A DNA stretch of 64,000 nt, from contig NZ_QNVV01000002.1 of assembly GCF_003384725.1 (NCBI RefSeq), positions 124,001 through 188,000 on the forward strand, given 5' to 3'. This DNA comes from Chryseobacterium pennipullorum. GTDB lineage: Bacteria > Bacteroidota > Bacteroidia > Flavobacteriales > Weeksellaceae. The translations under genes were made by a program, and so were the position numbers. Shown here piece by piece: positions 53,284-62,337 of the stretch. Positions within the stretch are counted from its first letter, which is position 1. Every line of letters begins with the position of its first letter. Below the pieces are notes generated by a model that saw only the letters and a program-made list of their open reading frames with translations, did not search any database and was not told the DNA's origin.

Positions 53284-53730
53284 ATGAAAAACTCAAGAAA
53301 AGCAGTTACTGCTGATCTCCCTCAGCTGGCAGAATTATTCGACCAGTACCGGATATTTTACCACAAATCATCTGATATTCCTGCGGCAAAAACTTTCCTT
53401 CAGGAAAGACTTGATAATAAAGATTCAGAGATTTTTGTTATTGATGAAAACGGTAAGCTAACAGGATTTGTACAGCTTTATCCTATATTCTCATCAACAA
53501 GAATGCAGCGATACTGGTTGCTGAATGATCTTTACGTCAATGAAAATCATAGGGGAAAAGGCTTTTCTAAAGAACTTATTGAAGAAGCTAAAGAACTTTG
53601 CCGGACATCAAAAGCCTGCGGCATCCTCCTGGAAACCGGGAAAGGAAATGATATAGGAAATCAACTTTATCCATCATGCGGCTTTGAACTTTATGATTCT
53701 GTGAACTTTTATGAGTGGACCAATTCATAA
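53284..53730 (+). CDS. GNAT-family N-acetyltransferase
   Basis: 148 residues. Motif A around DLYVNENHRGKGFSKELIEEAKEL; preceded by FVQLYPIFSSTRMQRYWLL and ended by GFELYDSVNFYEW. Acyl acceptor unknown. First of a pair with the DinB-like gene 54 bases downstream. Confidence 0.9.
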   Translation: MKNSRKAVTADLPQLAELFDQYRIFYHKSSDIPAAKTFLQERLDNKDSEIFVIDENGKLTGFVQLYPIFSSTRMQRYWLLNDLYVNENHRGKGFSKELIEEAKELCRTSKACGILLETGKGNDIGNQLYPSCGFELYDSVNFYEWTNS

Positions 53731-53784
53731 TCCATCGCAAGTATCATCTTATCAATATTCCAATTTATAACACAACATTATACT

Positions 53785-54297
53785 ATGACCGATTTTCAAA
53801 AATATATTCAACGGTATCTGGACCAGATTCCTTCAGGGGATTGGTTGGGTGAATTAAAAAAATCAGGTGAAAAAACAATAGGAATTTATTCTAATCTCAC
53901 CGAAGAACAATCAAAATTTGCTTATGCCGAAGGAAAATGGACTTTGAAAGGCCTTCTATTACACCTTTCAGACACCGAAAGAGTTTTTCAATACAGAATA
54001 TTAGCCTTTGCAAGAGGAGATCAAAATAATCTACCAGGATTTGATGAAAATGAATATGCTGACAGATCCTTTGCCAATGAAAGAGCTTTAGCCTCTCTAC
54101 TGGAAGAATATAGAACTGTACGAAAGTCCTCAGAGATACTCCTGGAAAATCTCGCCCCATCGGTACTACAAAATACAGGTATAGCCAGCGGCAATGAGCT
54201 TTCTGTAGAAACCATCGGAAAACTGATTGTCGGCCACAACTACCATCATCTGGCTATTATTGAGGAAAGATATTTATCTAAGTTGGGATGGATGTAG
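53785..54297 (+). CDS. DinB-family four-helix protein
   Basis: 170-residue protein of the DinB/YfiT-like metal-dependent superfamily. Early His in GLLLHLSDTERVFQYRIL and the late pair in GHNYHHLAIIEERYLSK form the three-His metal site typical of the fold. Members act as thiol transferases or unknown hydrolases. Ends just before a REP-type repeat. Confidence 0.88.
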   Translation: MTDFQKYIQRYLDQIPSGDWLGELKKSGEKTIGIYSNLTEEQSKFAYAEGKWTLKGLLLHLSDTERVFQYRILAFARGDQNNLPGFDENEYADRSFANERALASLLEEYRTVRKSSEILLENLAPSVLQNTGIASGNELSVETIGKLIVGHNYHHLAIIEERYLSKLGWM

Positions 54298-54313
54298 GAA
54301 AAAGCAAAACATC

Positions 54314-54414
54314 ATTAAATGGGCTGAAGCCCATTTAATTGAAAATACGATCAGGTGTATATAAATATTAATAGGAACGGGCTTCAGCCTGCTCTTTCAT
54401 GTACATCCAGCCTA
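54314..54414. repeat. REP-type repeat, first copy (partial)
   Basis: Starts with the palindrome AATGGGCTGAAGCCCATT, continues with the shared spacer, and ends with the reverse-oriented GGGCTTCAGCC hairpin and CATCCAGCC. It matches the first 100 bases of the element at 55061. Confidence 0.85.
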
Positions 54415-54421
54415 ATTTCTA

Positions 54422-55018
54422 ATGAGATCACTAAAAAGATTAAAGATTACTGAAAGCATTGAGTCTAAAAAACTGGTTTTTGAAGAAGAGACATTTGATA
54501 AATTTGATACGATTACCATCTATTTTGGCTTTTCGGTAATGGCTGGCATTACCCTACTTGTATTAAAAGATATAGAACGCTCTCTTAATAATGCTTTGGA
54601 ATTTTCAATTCTTATATGCTTGTTTATCTTTAGTGGATATGTTTTGTACTGTAAATTCACAGAGAAGTATTTAAAAGAAATCCCGTTTACTATTTCTAAA
54701 GAAGAAGCAAAAAAGAGGATCATTGAGTACGGGAAAAGGCATCATTATAAAATTTCAAAGGTTTCCGCCAATCTGATTTTCCTTAATGAGCCAAGTGACA
54801 TTTATAGTCTTGGGAAAGAATGTGAACAGACTACCATAGTATTTTTTAAAAACAATGCTATTCTTTATACCCTAATTAAAGAAGGGCAAAGGTCAAATTT
54901 TACCGTATTAGTTTCTCAACATTTAACAAGAAGGGATTTCAAAAAATTATTGCACCCTCAATATACTGAACCAATAAAACGGGAAACTTACTTTAATTCT
55001 TTTTTTCATGGATTATAG
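54422..55018 (+). CDS. Hypothetical two-segment membrane protein
   Basis: 198 residues. After a charged N-terminus there are two hydrophobic segments (about 34-48 and 60-76: FGFSVMAGITLLVL and FSILICLFIFSGYVLYC), then a mostly soluble C-terminal part of about 120 residues with a basic end. No family recognised. Lies inside the REP repeat island, after the first repeat, with A+T-rich sequence. Alternative start codons are possible. Confidence 0.6.
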   Translation: MRSLKRLKITESIESKKLVFEEETFDKFDTITIYFGFSVMAGITLLVLKDIERSLNNALEFSILICLFIFSGYVLYCKFTEKYLKEIPFTISKEEAKKRIIEYGKRHHYKISKVSANLIFLNEPSDIYSLGKECEQTTIVFFKNNAILYTLIKEGQRSNFTVLVSQHLTRRDFKKLLHPQYTEPIKRETYFNSFFHGL

Positions 55019-55060
55019 TTTGTATAGGTTTTGGGCTAAAGCTAAATGCGAATGGCTTTT

Positions 55061-55354
55061 ATTAAATGGGCTGAAGCCTATTTCTATTGAAAATACGATC
55101 AGGTGTATATAAATATCAATAGGAACGGGCTTCAGCCCGTTCTTGCATATGCAACCAGCCACGGCTTTAGCCAAAACATGAAGATCAAGAAAGATGATTT
55201 AAAAGGATATATAAAAAAGACAATATCCAGTTCAAAAATTATGTTGTAAATTTTTTATTTTATAAGGTTTATATTCCTTGTAAGTTTTGGCTAAAGCCAT
55301 CCAATGGTTGTTATTCCCGTAATGGGCTAAAGCCCATTTCTATCGAATAAAATC
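55061..55354. repeat. REP-type repeat, left direct copy flanking RAYT
   Basis: From 55076 it matches 55902-56180 over 279 bases without gaps, with about 16 mismatches by eye (roughly 94 percent identity). It holds inverted pairs of GGGCT-AGCCC hairpins (for example GGGCTTCAGCCCG and GGCTTTAGCC, then TGGCTAAAGCCA and GGGCTAAAGCCC). Confidence 0.88.
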
Positions 55355-55424
55355 TTATATTCAGATGCTTAATGTGCTTAGCTAAATTTAACAAAAAAAC
55401 ATTATTTTTGATAAAAACACACAA

Positions 55425-55877
55425 ATGTCCTTTATCAAAATTTACATTCACCTTGTATTCTCCACAAAAAACAGGAACCCTTTTCTTAATACACTGGATC
55501 TAAGAATAAAAGTATGGAAACATATGAAAGAATATGCTACCGAAAAAGAAATTTTCTTAGAGATGGTTAATGGATATTCTGACCACTGTCATTGTTTAAT
55601 TTCATTAGGATCTAATCAGGACATAGAAAAAATCGCGCAGTTACTAAAAGGAGAATCATCTTACTGGATCAATAAGAATAAACTTACTAAAGAAAAATTT
55701 TCCTGGCAGGATAAATATTTTGCGGTTTCAGTTTCTGAGTCGATGGTAGATCAGGTGAGAAATTATATTAAAAATCAGGAAAAACACCATCAGAAGAAAA
55801 GCTTTACTGAAGAATATGCGGAATTCATTGAAAAATTTAATTTTAAGAATAGGTACTGGTTAAAGCCCAATGAATGA
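55425..55877 (+). CDS. Y1 (HUH) transposase, REP-associated (RAYT-like)
   Basis: 150-residue single-strand DNA transposase of the IS200-type fold. HUH metal site His54-Cys-His56 in YSDHCHCLISL, catalytic Tyr114 in VRNYIKNQEKHHQ, plus WQDKYFAVSVSES. It starts MSFIKIYIHLVFSTKNRNPF, the typical opening for this family. Two near-identical 279-base repeats lie on either side with REP palindromes, which fits a REP-associated transposase (RAYT) that cuts the hairpins and spreads them. Full length with intact catalytic residues. Confidence 0.92.
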   Translation: MSFIKIYIHLVFSTKNRNPFLNTLDLRIKVWKHMKEYATEKEIFLEMVNGYSDHCHCLISLGSNQDIEKIAQLLKGESSYWINKNKLTKEKFSWQDKYFAVSVSESMVDQVRNYIKNQEKHHQKKSFTEEYAEFIEKFNFKNRYWLKPNE

Positions 55878-55901
55878 AATTTGTCCATTAATTTGGATAA
55901 T

Positions 55902-56180
55902 GCCCATTTCTATTGAAAATACAATCAGGTGTACAAAAATATCAATAGGAACGGGCTTCAGCCCATTCTTGCATATGCATCCAGCCACGGCTTTAGCCAA
56001 AACATGAAGATCAAGAAAGATGATTAAAAAGGATATATAAAAAAGACAATATCCAGTTCAAAAATTATATTGTAAATTTTTCATTATATAAGATTTATAT
56101 TTCTTGTAAGTTTTGGCTAAAGCCATCCGATGGTTTTTATTCCCGTAATGGGCTGAAGCCCATTTCTATTGAATAAAATC
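55902..56180. repeat. REP-type repeat, right direct copy flanking RAYT
   Basis: Gap-free match to 55076-55354. Same order of hairpins. The spacer between the copies (55355-55901) holds only the RAYT gene, so the transposase gene is bracketed by direct repeats. Confidence 0.88.
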
Positions 56181-56217
56181 AAAACTTTTCTATAAGAAGC
56201 TTATTTGGTTTGTTTTT

Positions 56218-56373
56218 TTGTAAGTTTGGCTATGCCGGTCAGGGGTTCATACTTCTGTAAATAAAGTGAAGCTAATTTCTATTGGATACAATAATAAATG
56301 ATCTATAACATCAATAGGAACGGGCTTCAGCCCGTTTTCTCATAAAAAGATTCCATTGGCTTTAGCCGAAACC
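56218..56373. repeat. REP-type repeat, degenerate copy
   Basis: Partial and more diverged: TTTGGCTATGCC in place of the TGGCTAAAGCC hairpin, then a spacer, then the conserved ATCAATAGGAACGGGCTTCAG block with GGGCTTCAGCCCG and TTGGCTTTAGCC. Confidence 0.7.
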
Positions 56374-56468
56374 TAAAAAACAAACCTTTATATGATTTAT
56401 TGCTCCATTTTTTGTCTGAAATTCATATAATCTTTACCTTTATAAACTGTTTTGAATTCAATACATTT

Positions 56469-57017
56469 ATGGAACACATTATCGAAGTATTAAAATCCGG
56501 CGGAACAATCCTTTACCCTACTGATACCATTTGGGGGATTGGTTGTGATGCGACCAACATAGAAGCTGTCAACAAAATTTTTGACATCAAAAAGCGCGAA
56601 AAAAACAAATCCATGATTATCCTTGTGGAATCTGAGAAAAGACTTCAGGATCTGGTGGATGTCCCGGAAATGGCTTGGGAAATTATTGACCTTAGTGAAA
56701 AACCGGTCACTATTGTTTATGAAAATCCAAGAGGCCTTCCTAAAGAGCTCCTTGCTGAAGATGGAAGTATAGGAATCCGGCTTGTAAAAACCGATTTCTG
56801 TAAAAAACTGATTACAAAACTGAACAAGCCTTTGGTATCTACCTCTGCCAACTTCAGTGGTGAGAAAAGTCCGCTGAAATTCTCCAATATCTCTGAGGAG
56901 ATGATCAGCCTTGTAGATTATGCAGTGGAAGAAGACCGAGATAAAGTTTCAAAATATTCAGGATCTTCAGTGATTAAAATATGGAATGATAACAGAATTA
57001 AAGTTCTCCGGGAATAA
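56469..57017 (+). CDS. L-threonylcarbamoyladenylate synthase (Sua5/YrdC family)
   Basis: Makes threonylcarbamoyl-AMP for the universal tRNA t6A modification. 182 residues when started at MEHIIEVLKSGGTILYPTDT; the longer frame adds 23 unlikely residues. Motifs: LYPTDTIWGIGCDATN, KKREKNKSMIILVE and KPLVSTSANFSGE. Just downstream of the REP island, followed by a terminator. Confidence 0.9.
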   Translation: MEHIIEVLKSGGTILYPTDTIWGIGCDATNIEAVNKIFDIKKREKNKSMIILVESEKRLQDLVDVPEMAWEIIDLSEKPVTIVYENPRGLPKELLAEDGSIGIRLVKTDFCKKLITKLNKPLVSTSANFSGEKSPLKFSNISEEMISLVDYAVEEDRDKVSKYSGSSVIKIWNDNRIKVLRE

Positions 57018-57020
57018 GAC

Positions 57021-57045
57021 AAGCAGTGACCATCACTGCTTTTTT
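57021..57045 (+). terminator. Terminator after the YrdC-family gene
   Basis: 9-bp stem AAGCAGTGA / TCACTGCTT with a 3-base loop and a T5 tract; 3 bases after the stop. Confidence 0.8.
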
Positions 57046-57201
57046 ATTCGTAAACAGGATGGGCAAAGCTACACAATCAGGTCTGACCATTAAAAAATGT
57101 CAGGGGAAGGCTGCCTGTAAAGTTATAAGGAAATACATCTATAGCATTCCGTTATTTTGGGTATGATGTATCCATCAGCGGGATTTCTTTTTTTTAATTT
57201 C

Positions 57202-57209
57202 TATCTTTG
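57202..57209 (+). promoter_or_regulatory. TAnnTTTG -7 element of the NTF2-like gene
   Basis: TATCTTTG, an exact -7 match, 29 bases before the ATG. Confidence 0.55.
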
Positions 57210-57238
57210 CAAAACTTCAGCTCATAAAAATACATGCA

Positions 57239-57583
57239 ATGAATCATCAAAACTTTGCTCAAATGTGGGTAGACGTCTGGAATTCTCATGATTTGGAAGA
57301 TATACTCGCTCATTATTCGGACGACATTGAGATTACCACTCCCATGATCGCTCTGGCTACAGGAGGAAAGAAAACCTCATTACAAGGAAAAGGGGCGGTA
57401 CGTGAATATTGGAAAAAGGCACTGGATATTTATCCGGATTTGCATTTTGATCTGATCCATTCAACGGCGGGTGTAGATTCTGTAGCAGTATTTTATAAGT
57501 CGATTATGGATAAACATGCTGTTGAGGTCATGTTTTTTGATGAAGAAGGGAAAATCAGTAGAATGTATGCTCATTATGATTGA
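57239..57583 (+). CDS. NTF2/SnoaL-like small protein
   Basis: 114-residue cone-fold protein of the nuclear transport factor 2-like superfamily: FAQMWVDVWNSHDLEDILAH, then a DIEITTPM strand, the GKGAVREYWKKAL helix and a C-terminal beta sheet (VAVFYKSIMDKHAVEVMFF). Such proteins are often small enzymes or binding proteins; the ligand is unknown. It lies 35 bases before the CCA-adding-type gene on the same strand. Confidence 0.85.
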   Translation: MNHQNFAQMWVDVWNSHDLEDILAHYSDDIEITTPMIALATGGKKTSLQGKGAVREYWKKALDIYPDLHFDLIHSTAGVDSVAVFYKSIMDKHAVEVMFFDEEGKISRMYAHYD

Positions 57584-57618
57584 CGAGAACATGGTAGAAA
57601 TTGACACTATTATTAACG

Positions 57619-59037
57619 ATGAAAATTAATCTTAACCAAAATAAAAATTTAAAACTCTTTAAAATAATTTCTGAAGCGGCAGAAAGAAATAACCAGTCTG
57701 TATATATTGTAGGCGGTTATGTACGGGATTTGCTGATGAAAAGAAAGGCTTCCACGGATATTGACTTCGTCACCGAACAAAGTGGTATTGAGCTGGCCCA
57801 GAGTGTCGCCCAGGATTTAGATCCTAAATTAAAAGTTTCTGTTTTTAAAACGTATGGAACCGCCATGATCAAGTATAAAGATCTTGAGCTGGAATTTGTA
57901 GGTGCCAGAAAAGAAAGCTATACCGAAAACAGCAGAAAACCTGAAGTAGAGGGTGGAACCCTGGAAGATGATCAGAAGAGAAGAGATTTTACCATCAATG
58001 CGATGGCGATCTCTCTGAACAAAGATAACTTCGGAGAACTGATTGATCCATTCAATGGAGTTGAAGATCTGAATCACGAAGTTTTAAGAACTCCATTGGA
58101 ACCGGCACAGACCTATTCTGATGATCCGTTGAGAATGATGAGGGCGGTACGTTTTGCTTCAACATTGCATTTCACGATAGAAGAGAATTCTCTGAATGCC
58201 ATTCAACAGGAGGCGGAAAGAATCAAAATTGTCTCTATGGAGAGGATTATGGTAGAGTTCAATAAAATTATGCTATCAGAAAAGCCTTCCGTGGGATTAA
58301 AACTGATGGAACAAACCGGACTTTTAAAACTTATTATCCCTGAGCTCATTGAATTGAAGGGAGTGGAAGAAGTAGAAGGTCAGACTCACAAGGATAACTT
58401 TTATCACACTTTGGAAGTGGTGGACAATATATGCTTAAATACAGATAATCTTTGGCTGCGCTGGTCGGCATTGCTGCATGATATTGGAAAAGCACCAACT
58501 AAAAAATTCGTTGAAGGAACCGGATGGACATTTCATGGCCATGAATTTTTAGGCTCAAAAATGGTAAAGTCCCTTTTTCAAAGACTGAAGCTGCCATTAG
58601 GAACCGATATGAAGTATGTTCAGAAAATGGTTAAACTGTCTTCCCGACCGATTGCCTTAATTACGGATGATGCTTCAGATTCTGCACTGAGAAGACTTTT
58701 ATTTGACGCCGGTGAAGATCTTGAAGATCTTTTTACGCTTTGCAAGGCAGATATTACCACCAAAAATTCTAAAAAACAGGAGAAGTTCAAAAAGAATTTT
58801 GAATATGTGGCGGTAAAGATCAGGGAAGTGGAAGATAAAGATCAGGTGAGAAATTTTCAGCCTCCCATTACCGGTGAGGAAATTATGAAAATGTTTAATC
58901 TTACACCCGGTCGTGAGATTGGGATTTTAAAGGAAAAGGTAAAAGAGGCGATCCTTGAGGGAGAAATTCCTAACGAAAAGGAGGAAGCCACAAAATTTGT
59001 CATTGCGGAAGCTGAAAAGCTGGGATTAACGATATGA
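57619..59037 (+). CDS. CCA-adding-type tRNA nucleotidyltransferase with HD domain
   Basis: 472 residues from the ATG giving MKINLNQNKNLKLF; an in-frame TTG six codons upstream was not used. The N-terminal nucleotidyltransferase domain has VGGYVRDLLMKR and TDIDFV (catalytic Asp pair), then EFVGARKESY. A CCA-enzyme central region follows, with an HD domain (LLHDIGKAPTKKF) in the C-terminal half, as in bacterial enzymes of the Cca family with phosphohydrolase domain. Adds or repairs tRNA 3' CCA. Followed by a strong terminator. Confidence 0.92.
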   Translation: MKINLNQNKNLKLFKIISEAAERNNQSVYIVGGYVRDLLMKRKASTDIDFVTEQSGIELAQSVAQDLDPKLKVSVFKTYGTAMIKYKDLELEFVGARKESYTENSRKPEVEGGTLEDDQKRRDFTINAMAISLNKDNFGELIDPFNGVEDLNHEVLRTPLEPAQTYSDDPLRMMRAVRFASTLHFTIEENSLNAIQQEAERIKIVSMERIMVEFNKIMLSEKPSVGLKLMEQTGLLKLIIPELIELKGVEEVEGQTHKDNFYHTLEVVDNICLNTDNLWLRWSALLHDIGKAPTKKFVEGTGWTFHGHEFLGSKMVKSLFQRLKLPLGTDMKYVQKMVKLSSRPIALITDDASDSALRRLLFDAGEDLEDLFTLCKADITTKNSKKQEKFKKNFEYVAVKIREVEDKDQVRNFQPPITGEEIMKMFNLTPGREIGILKEKVKEAILEGEIPNEKEEATKFVIAEAEKLGLTI

Positions 59038-59056
59038 TGACAAGCGATAAAGCAAA

Positions 59057-59087
59057 CCCGGCGGGATTTCATCCCGCCGGGTTTTTT
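59057..59087 (+). terminator. Terminator after the CCA enzyme gene
   Basis: Perfect 11-bp stem CCCGGCGGGAT / ATCCCGCCGGG, loop TTC, T6 tail. 19 bases after the stop. Confidence 0.9.
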
Positions 59088-59112
59088 ATGCGTTTTAAGG
59101 TATAAAACAAAG

Positions 59113-59139
59113 CCGGCCGGTTTCTTCGAAACCGGCCGG
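59113..59139 (-). terminator. Terminator of the B12 operon (bidirectional)
   Basis: Perfect 11-bp stem CCGGCCGGTTT / AAACCGGCCGG, loop CTTCG, A run on the plus side. It faces the minus-strand btuG-like gene stop 62 bases away and is followed by T-rich bases on that strand. Confidence 0.8.
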
Positions 59140-59201
59140 AAAAAAACACAAATGATGAAAAAAAATAAAATTTATGTTGTACCCTTTGGGGGCATCAATT
59201 T

Positions 59202-60278
59202 TTAGTTTTTATAGAAACCGTTGGTTCCGATTCCTGCAGTAAATGTTTTCAGCAGATTACCGCCCGCAGTGTCATATACATATACTTTGCTGTCTGTTGT
59301 GAAGCTGGTCTCGGAAACAAAGATTCGTCCATCGATCACATTGAACCCATATGGATCACCAAATGCTGTAAGAAGGGCATCCGCCGGAACAGTGGTAGAT
59401 CCCATACTCATTTTATAAATCCCTTTAGCAGCTGTCAGGAAATAGAAGGTATCATTATCAGCTCTCAATTTCTGGGCTTTGGAAATTCCTGTAAGCGTAG
59501 TAGTGGTATAAGTTCCTGCTGCAGAATTAATCTTATAGATATAGGAATTCGTATCATCAGATGCCAGAACATAAGCAAATCCTTTATAAGAAATCAGATC
59601 TCTGATAATCCCGACAGCTGGAAGGACGATAGGCTGTTGCGGTGTATTGGTGGACGGCTTTATCACAGTGATCGTGTATCCTGTTGCTGCTTCAGCATAA
59701 GTAGGTGCAACATAGGTTATCCCATCTGTCTGTACAATAATATTCCCTTCAGCTTCTACGATTTTTTCAGCATAGCGCGGAAAGTTGACACTGGTTACAA
59801 AAGAATTGTTGGCAATACTGTACACATTCACCTTTCTTACGTTGGGAACAGTGGTAAAGTTATTGTTTGTTACATAATATTTATCTCCTGAAAACGCAAT
59901 ATATCTTGCATTATCAAGATTGGCCGTTACCGTTGTTTCTTTTTTGAAAGTAGTACGGTTGACGATATCGATCTTATTAGGAACATTGGAAACCAGATAA
60001 GCACGGTCTCCGTTCAGACCTATACTCTGAAGCACCTTTCCTAATTCTTCCTTATTGGTGTTGGTATAAATGTTATTATACCCAAAGGCAAGGGTATTGC
60101 TTAAAAAGGATACTTCTGCTGTAGGCGTGGAGAAACCTCCTTCGTTAGAGATAAGAATTCCTTTTTCATAGCTCGTCGGCAAAACCGTCTCCGTACCTAG
60201 ATCTATATCATTGCTACAAGAAACATTGAAAAGAAACATCGATACTAATGCAATTGGTAAAATTTTTCTGATATTCAT
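59202..60278 (-). CDS. BtuG-like surface cobalamin-binding beta-propeller lipoprotein
   Basis: 358 residues with a lipoprotein signal (FLFNVSCSND, lipobox Cys near residue 21). The body consists of repeated beta blades (for example IDIVNRTTFKKETTVTANLD, VNVYSIANNSFVTSVNF, VYVYDTAGGNLLKTF), giving a seven-bladed-propeller-like layout of the DUF5074/YncE type. In Bacteroides, BtuG is a surface lipoprotein of this kind that captures vitamin B12 and passes it to BtuB. It lies 17 bases after a btuB-type gene behind a cobalamin riboswitch, so the same role is likely. A TTG two codons upstream was not used as start. Confidence 0.85.
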   Translation of the reverse strand: MNIRKILPIALVSMFLFNVSCSNDIDLGTETVLPTSYEKGILISNEGGFSTPTAEVSFLSNTLAFGYNNIYTNTNKEELGKVLQSIGLNGDRAYLVSNVPNKIDIVNRTTFKKETTVTANLDNARYIAFSGDKYYVTNNNFTTVPNVRKVNVYSIANNSFVTSVNFPRYAEKIVEAEGNIIVQTDGITYVAPTYAEAATGYTITVIKPSTNTPQQPIVLPAVGIIRDLISYKGFAYVLASDDTNSYIYKINSAAGTYTTTTLTGISKAQKLRADNDTFYFLTAAKGIYKMSMGSTTVPADALLTAFGDPYGFNVIDGRIFVSETSFTTDSKVYVYDTAGGNLLKTFTAGIGTNGFYKN

Positions 60279-60295
60279 ATGCAATTAATTTTATT

Positions 60296-62134
60296 TTAAA
60301 AGTTGATATTTAAATTGATACTATAATTTCTCCCAGGTAACGGATAATAACGCATCGTATAATAAACTTGGTTAAAAATATTATTTATTTTTAAACCAAC
60401 GGTATAATTCTTTAGAAAGGTTAGCCCTGCTCCTGCATTCATTACGAAATACGGATCCAAAGCACTGTTTTGGGTTTCTTCCGAGTCAGTATAGGTAAGA
60501 CCGTTGAATATACCCTGTACATACACCCGTAGAAATTCGTACCCGTAATCAATGCCGCCCACAAATTTATGAAAAGGTACATACATCAGCTGTTTCCGAG
60601 TATCAAGATCTGTAGATTTCGTGTAAGAATATCCCAGATTTGTTTTGAGAAGGTGATTTCCCAATCTTTTTTGATAATCAAGCTGAGCCTCTACACCATA
60701 GGATTGTACTTTATTGGTATTGAACGCTCCATAATACCCTGAAGATGTGGGAAGCCATCTGATCATATCCCTTATATTCATATAATAAGGAGTCACTGAA
60801 AGTTTTACACCTTTGATGTTAAATTGATTTCTCAGCTCTGCCTGGTATGAGGTTTCCGGTTTCAACTCTTTATTTCCTCCGGGCTTCCAGTACAGGTCAT
60901 TAAATGATGGTGCCCTGAAATTTTTGGAGATGCTCAATCCCGCCGTATACCAGTCAGCAGCATTCCATTTTCCTGAAAAAGAAAATAAAAAAGGTGAGCT
61001 TATGTCTTCCACAAAGTCTTTTTTAACGCCCGCCTCAAAACGCAGATCCTTCGTTGCAAAGTACCGCAGCAATCCGGCAACAGAACCGGCATTCCTCCGG
61101 ATATCCCCTATTCCTGAAGTTCCCGCTCCATCTCCTTTGTTCAACTGATATTCAGCAATGATATTAACATTCCATGAGGGAGTAAAGAAATAATTGAAAT
61201 CATTTTTTACAATATAATTTTTTCCCCTTCCACCACTGGTCTCCGGGCCGTTAACCTGAGCATAGTACTGAAAATTCTCTTCTGTATAAGCCGCTTTGAA
61301 TGAATTGCTGAAATGGCTTTTATTCCAATCCCATGAGATCAGGCTTCTTATATTCTGGGTTTCATATTGAGTTCCCTGTTCTGAAGTAAAAAATACAGGA
61401 TAATGTTGTTTTCCATTAAAAAACTCAGAGGTCCATGAAATCTGGTGATGGGGAGCTACCTTATACGCTGCAGCAATACTAACATTGGTGTTGCTATATC
61501 TACCGTTCTGATTACTATATTTTCTTCCTTCCTTCGTTTCTACCTCATAATCGTTCTCACTGGTAGAATGACTACCGGAAGCTTTAAAGCTGAATATATC
61601 ATTACTATAGGAACCTTTAAGCAGGTTGTTGTATGTATTGAAAGAAGCGGCTTCGGAAAATAAGGAACCGTGAAAACCCTTATTAAAATCAAGATTGTTA
61701 TTCAGGTGTATGCTTCCGCCTATTGCTCCGCTTCCATAGACCACACTTCCACCGCCCGCTTTAATACCAATCTGATCATATCCTGATAAAGCAATATTAT
61801 TAATATCTCCCTGTCCCAAAAAAGCGGAGTTGATGTTAATTCCGTTCCAGACAAAGGCCGTCTGTTGGGCCGTAGTTCCGCGAAAAGAAGGTGAAGAAAC
61901 AGCTCCGCGACCATTCTCTTTAATATAAACAGGGGACTGAAACCTCAGAAGTTCTGAAAGGTTGGTAGAATTTTTCACAGCATCTTCTGCTGAGATCGTT
62001 TTCACAGGATGAAAAAGCTTCACCTTGTTCATCTGGCTATCGAAGATGTAAACGGTATCAACCGCTTTCTCCTGTCCCGAAAGAAAGCAGCCATAAGACG
62101 ATAAAAGCAGTACTAAAGATCTTTTTATATTCAT
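60296..62134 (-). CDS. btuB: BtuB-type TonB-dependent vitamin B12 receptor
   Basis: 612-residue outer-membrane TonB-dependent transporter. Signal peptide MNIKRSLVLLLSSYGCFLSG, plug domain with SFRGTTAQQTAFVWNGININ and GGGSVVYGSGAIGGSIHLNN, a 22-strand barrel and a C-terminal RNYSINLNINF. The overall form is BtuB-like and there is no SusC-type N-terminal extension. It is preceded by a cobalamin riboswitch and followed by a BtuG-like surface protein, so it imports cobalamin, repressed when B12 is plentiful. Confidence 0.92.
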   Translation of the reverse strand: MNIKRSLVLLLSSYGCFLSGQEKAVDTVYIFDSQMNKVKLFHPVKTISAEDAVKNSTNLSELLRFQSPVYIKENGRGAVSSPSFRGTTAQQTAFVWNGININSAFLGQGDINNIALSGYDQIGIKAGGGSVVYGSGAIGGSIHLNNNLDFNKGFHGSLFSEAASFNTYNNLLKGSYSNDIFSFKASGSHSTSENDYEVETKEGRKYSNQNGRYSNTNVSIAAAYKVAPHHQISWTSEFFNGKQHYPVFFTSEQGTQYETQNIRSLISWDWNKSHFSNSFKAAYTEENFQYYAQVNGPETSGGRGKNYIVKNDFNYFFTPSWNVNIIAEYQLNKGDGAGTSGIGDIRRNAGSVAGLLRYFATKDLRFEAGVKKDFVEDISSPFLFSFSGKWNAADWYTAGLSISKNFRAPSFNDLYWKPGGNKELKPETSYQAELRNQFNIKGVKLSVTPYYMNIRDMIRWLPTSSGYYGAFNTNKVQSYGVEAQLDYQKRLGNHLLKTNLGYSYTKSTDLDTRKQLMYVPFHKFVGGIDYGYEFLRVYVQGIFNGLTYTDSEETQNSALDPYFVMNAGAGLTFLKNYTVGLKINNIFNQVYYTMRYYPLPGRNYSINLNINF

Positions 62135-62183
62135 ACCTTTTTACTTTTCCACCGAAAGCAATATGTTTGTTTTTAGATTATAA

Positions 62184-62330
62184 TTCCGGCAGGTCTCCTG
62201 ACTTTCGCTTTCTGCACCTTCCCGTGGATACAGTGGTTTATTACAGAAACTTGTGTGCGATTTACAGTTGCGGGGACAGTCCGGGATTTACACCCGGTTC
62301 CCTTTTCATTCCAGCAGGCTGGAAACCAAA
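62184..62330 (-). promoter_or_regulatory. Cobalamin riboswitch (btuB leader)
   Basis: On the minus strand the sequence carries the conserved cobalamin-riboswitch core: GGGAACCGGGTGTAAATCCC, then GGACTGTCCCCGCAACTGT, then CCACTG and GGGAAGGTGC, then the B12 box GTCAGGAGACCTGCC near 62184-62205. It ends about 50 bases before the btuB start. It senses adenosylcobalamin or related cobamides and shuts the operon off. Confidence 0.95.
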
Positions 62331-62337
62331 ATTTTTG

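Noticed and set aside
54314..56373. CRISPR array
   Set aside because: The repeats are palindromic, long and unevenly spaced with no uniform spacers, and sit beside a RAYT; there are no cas genes.
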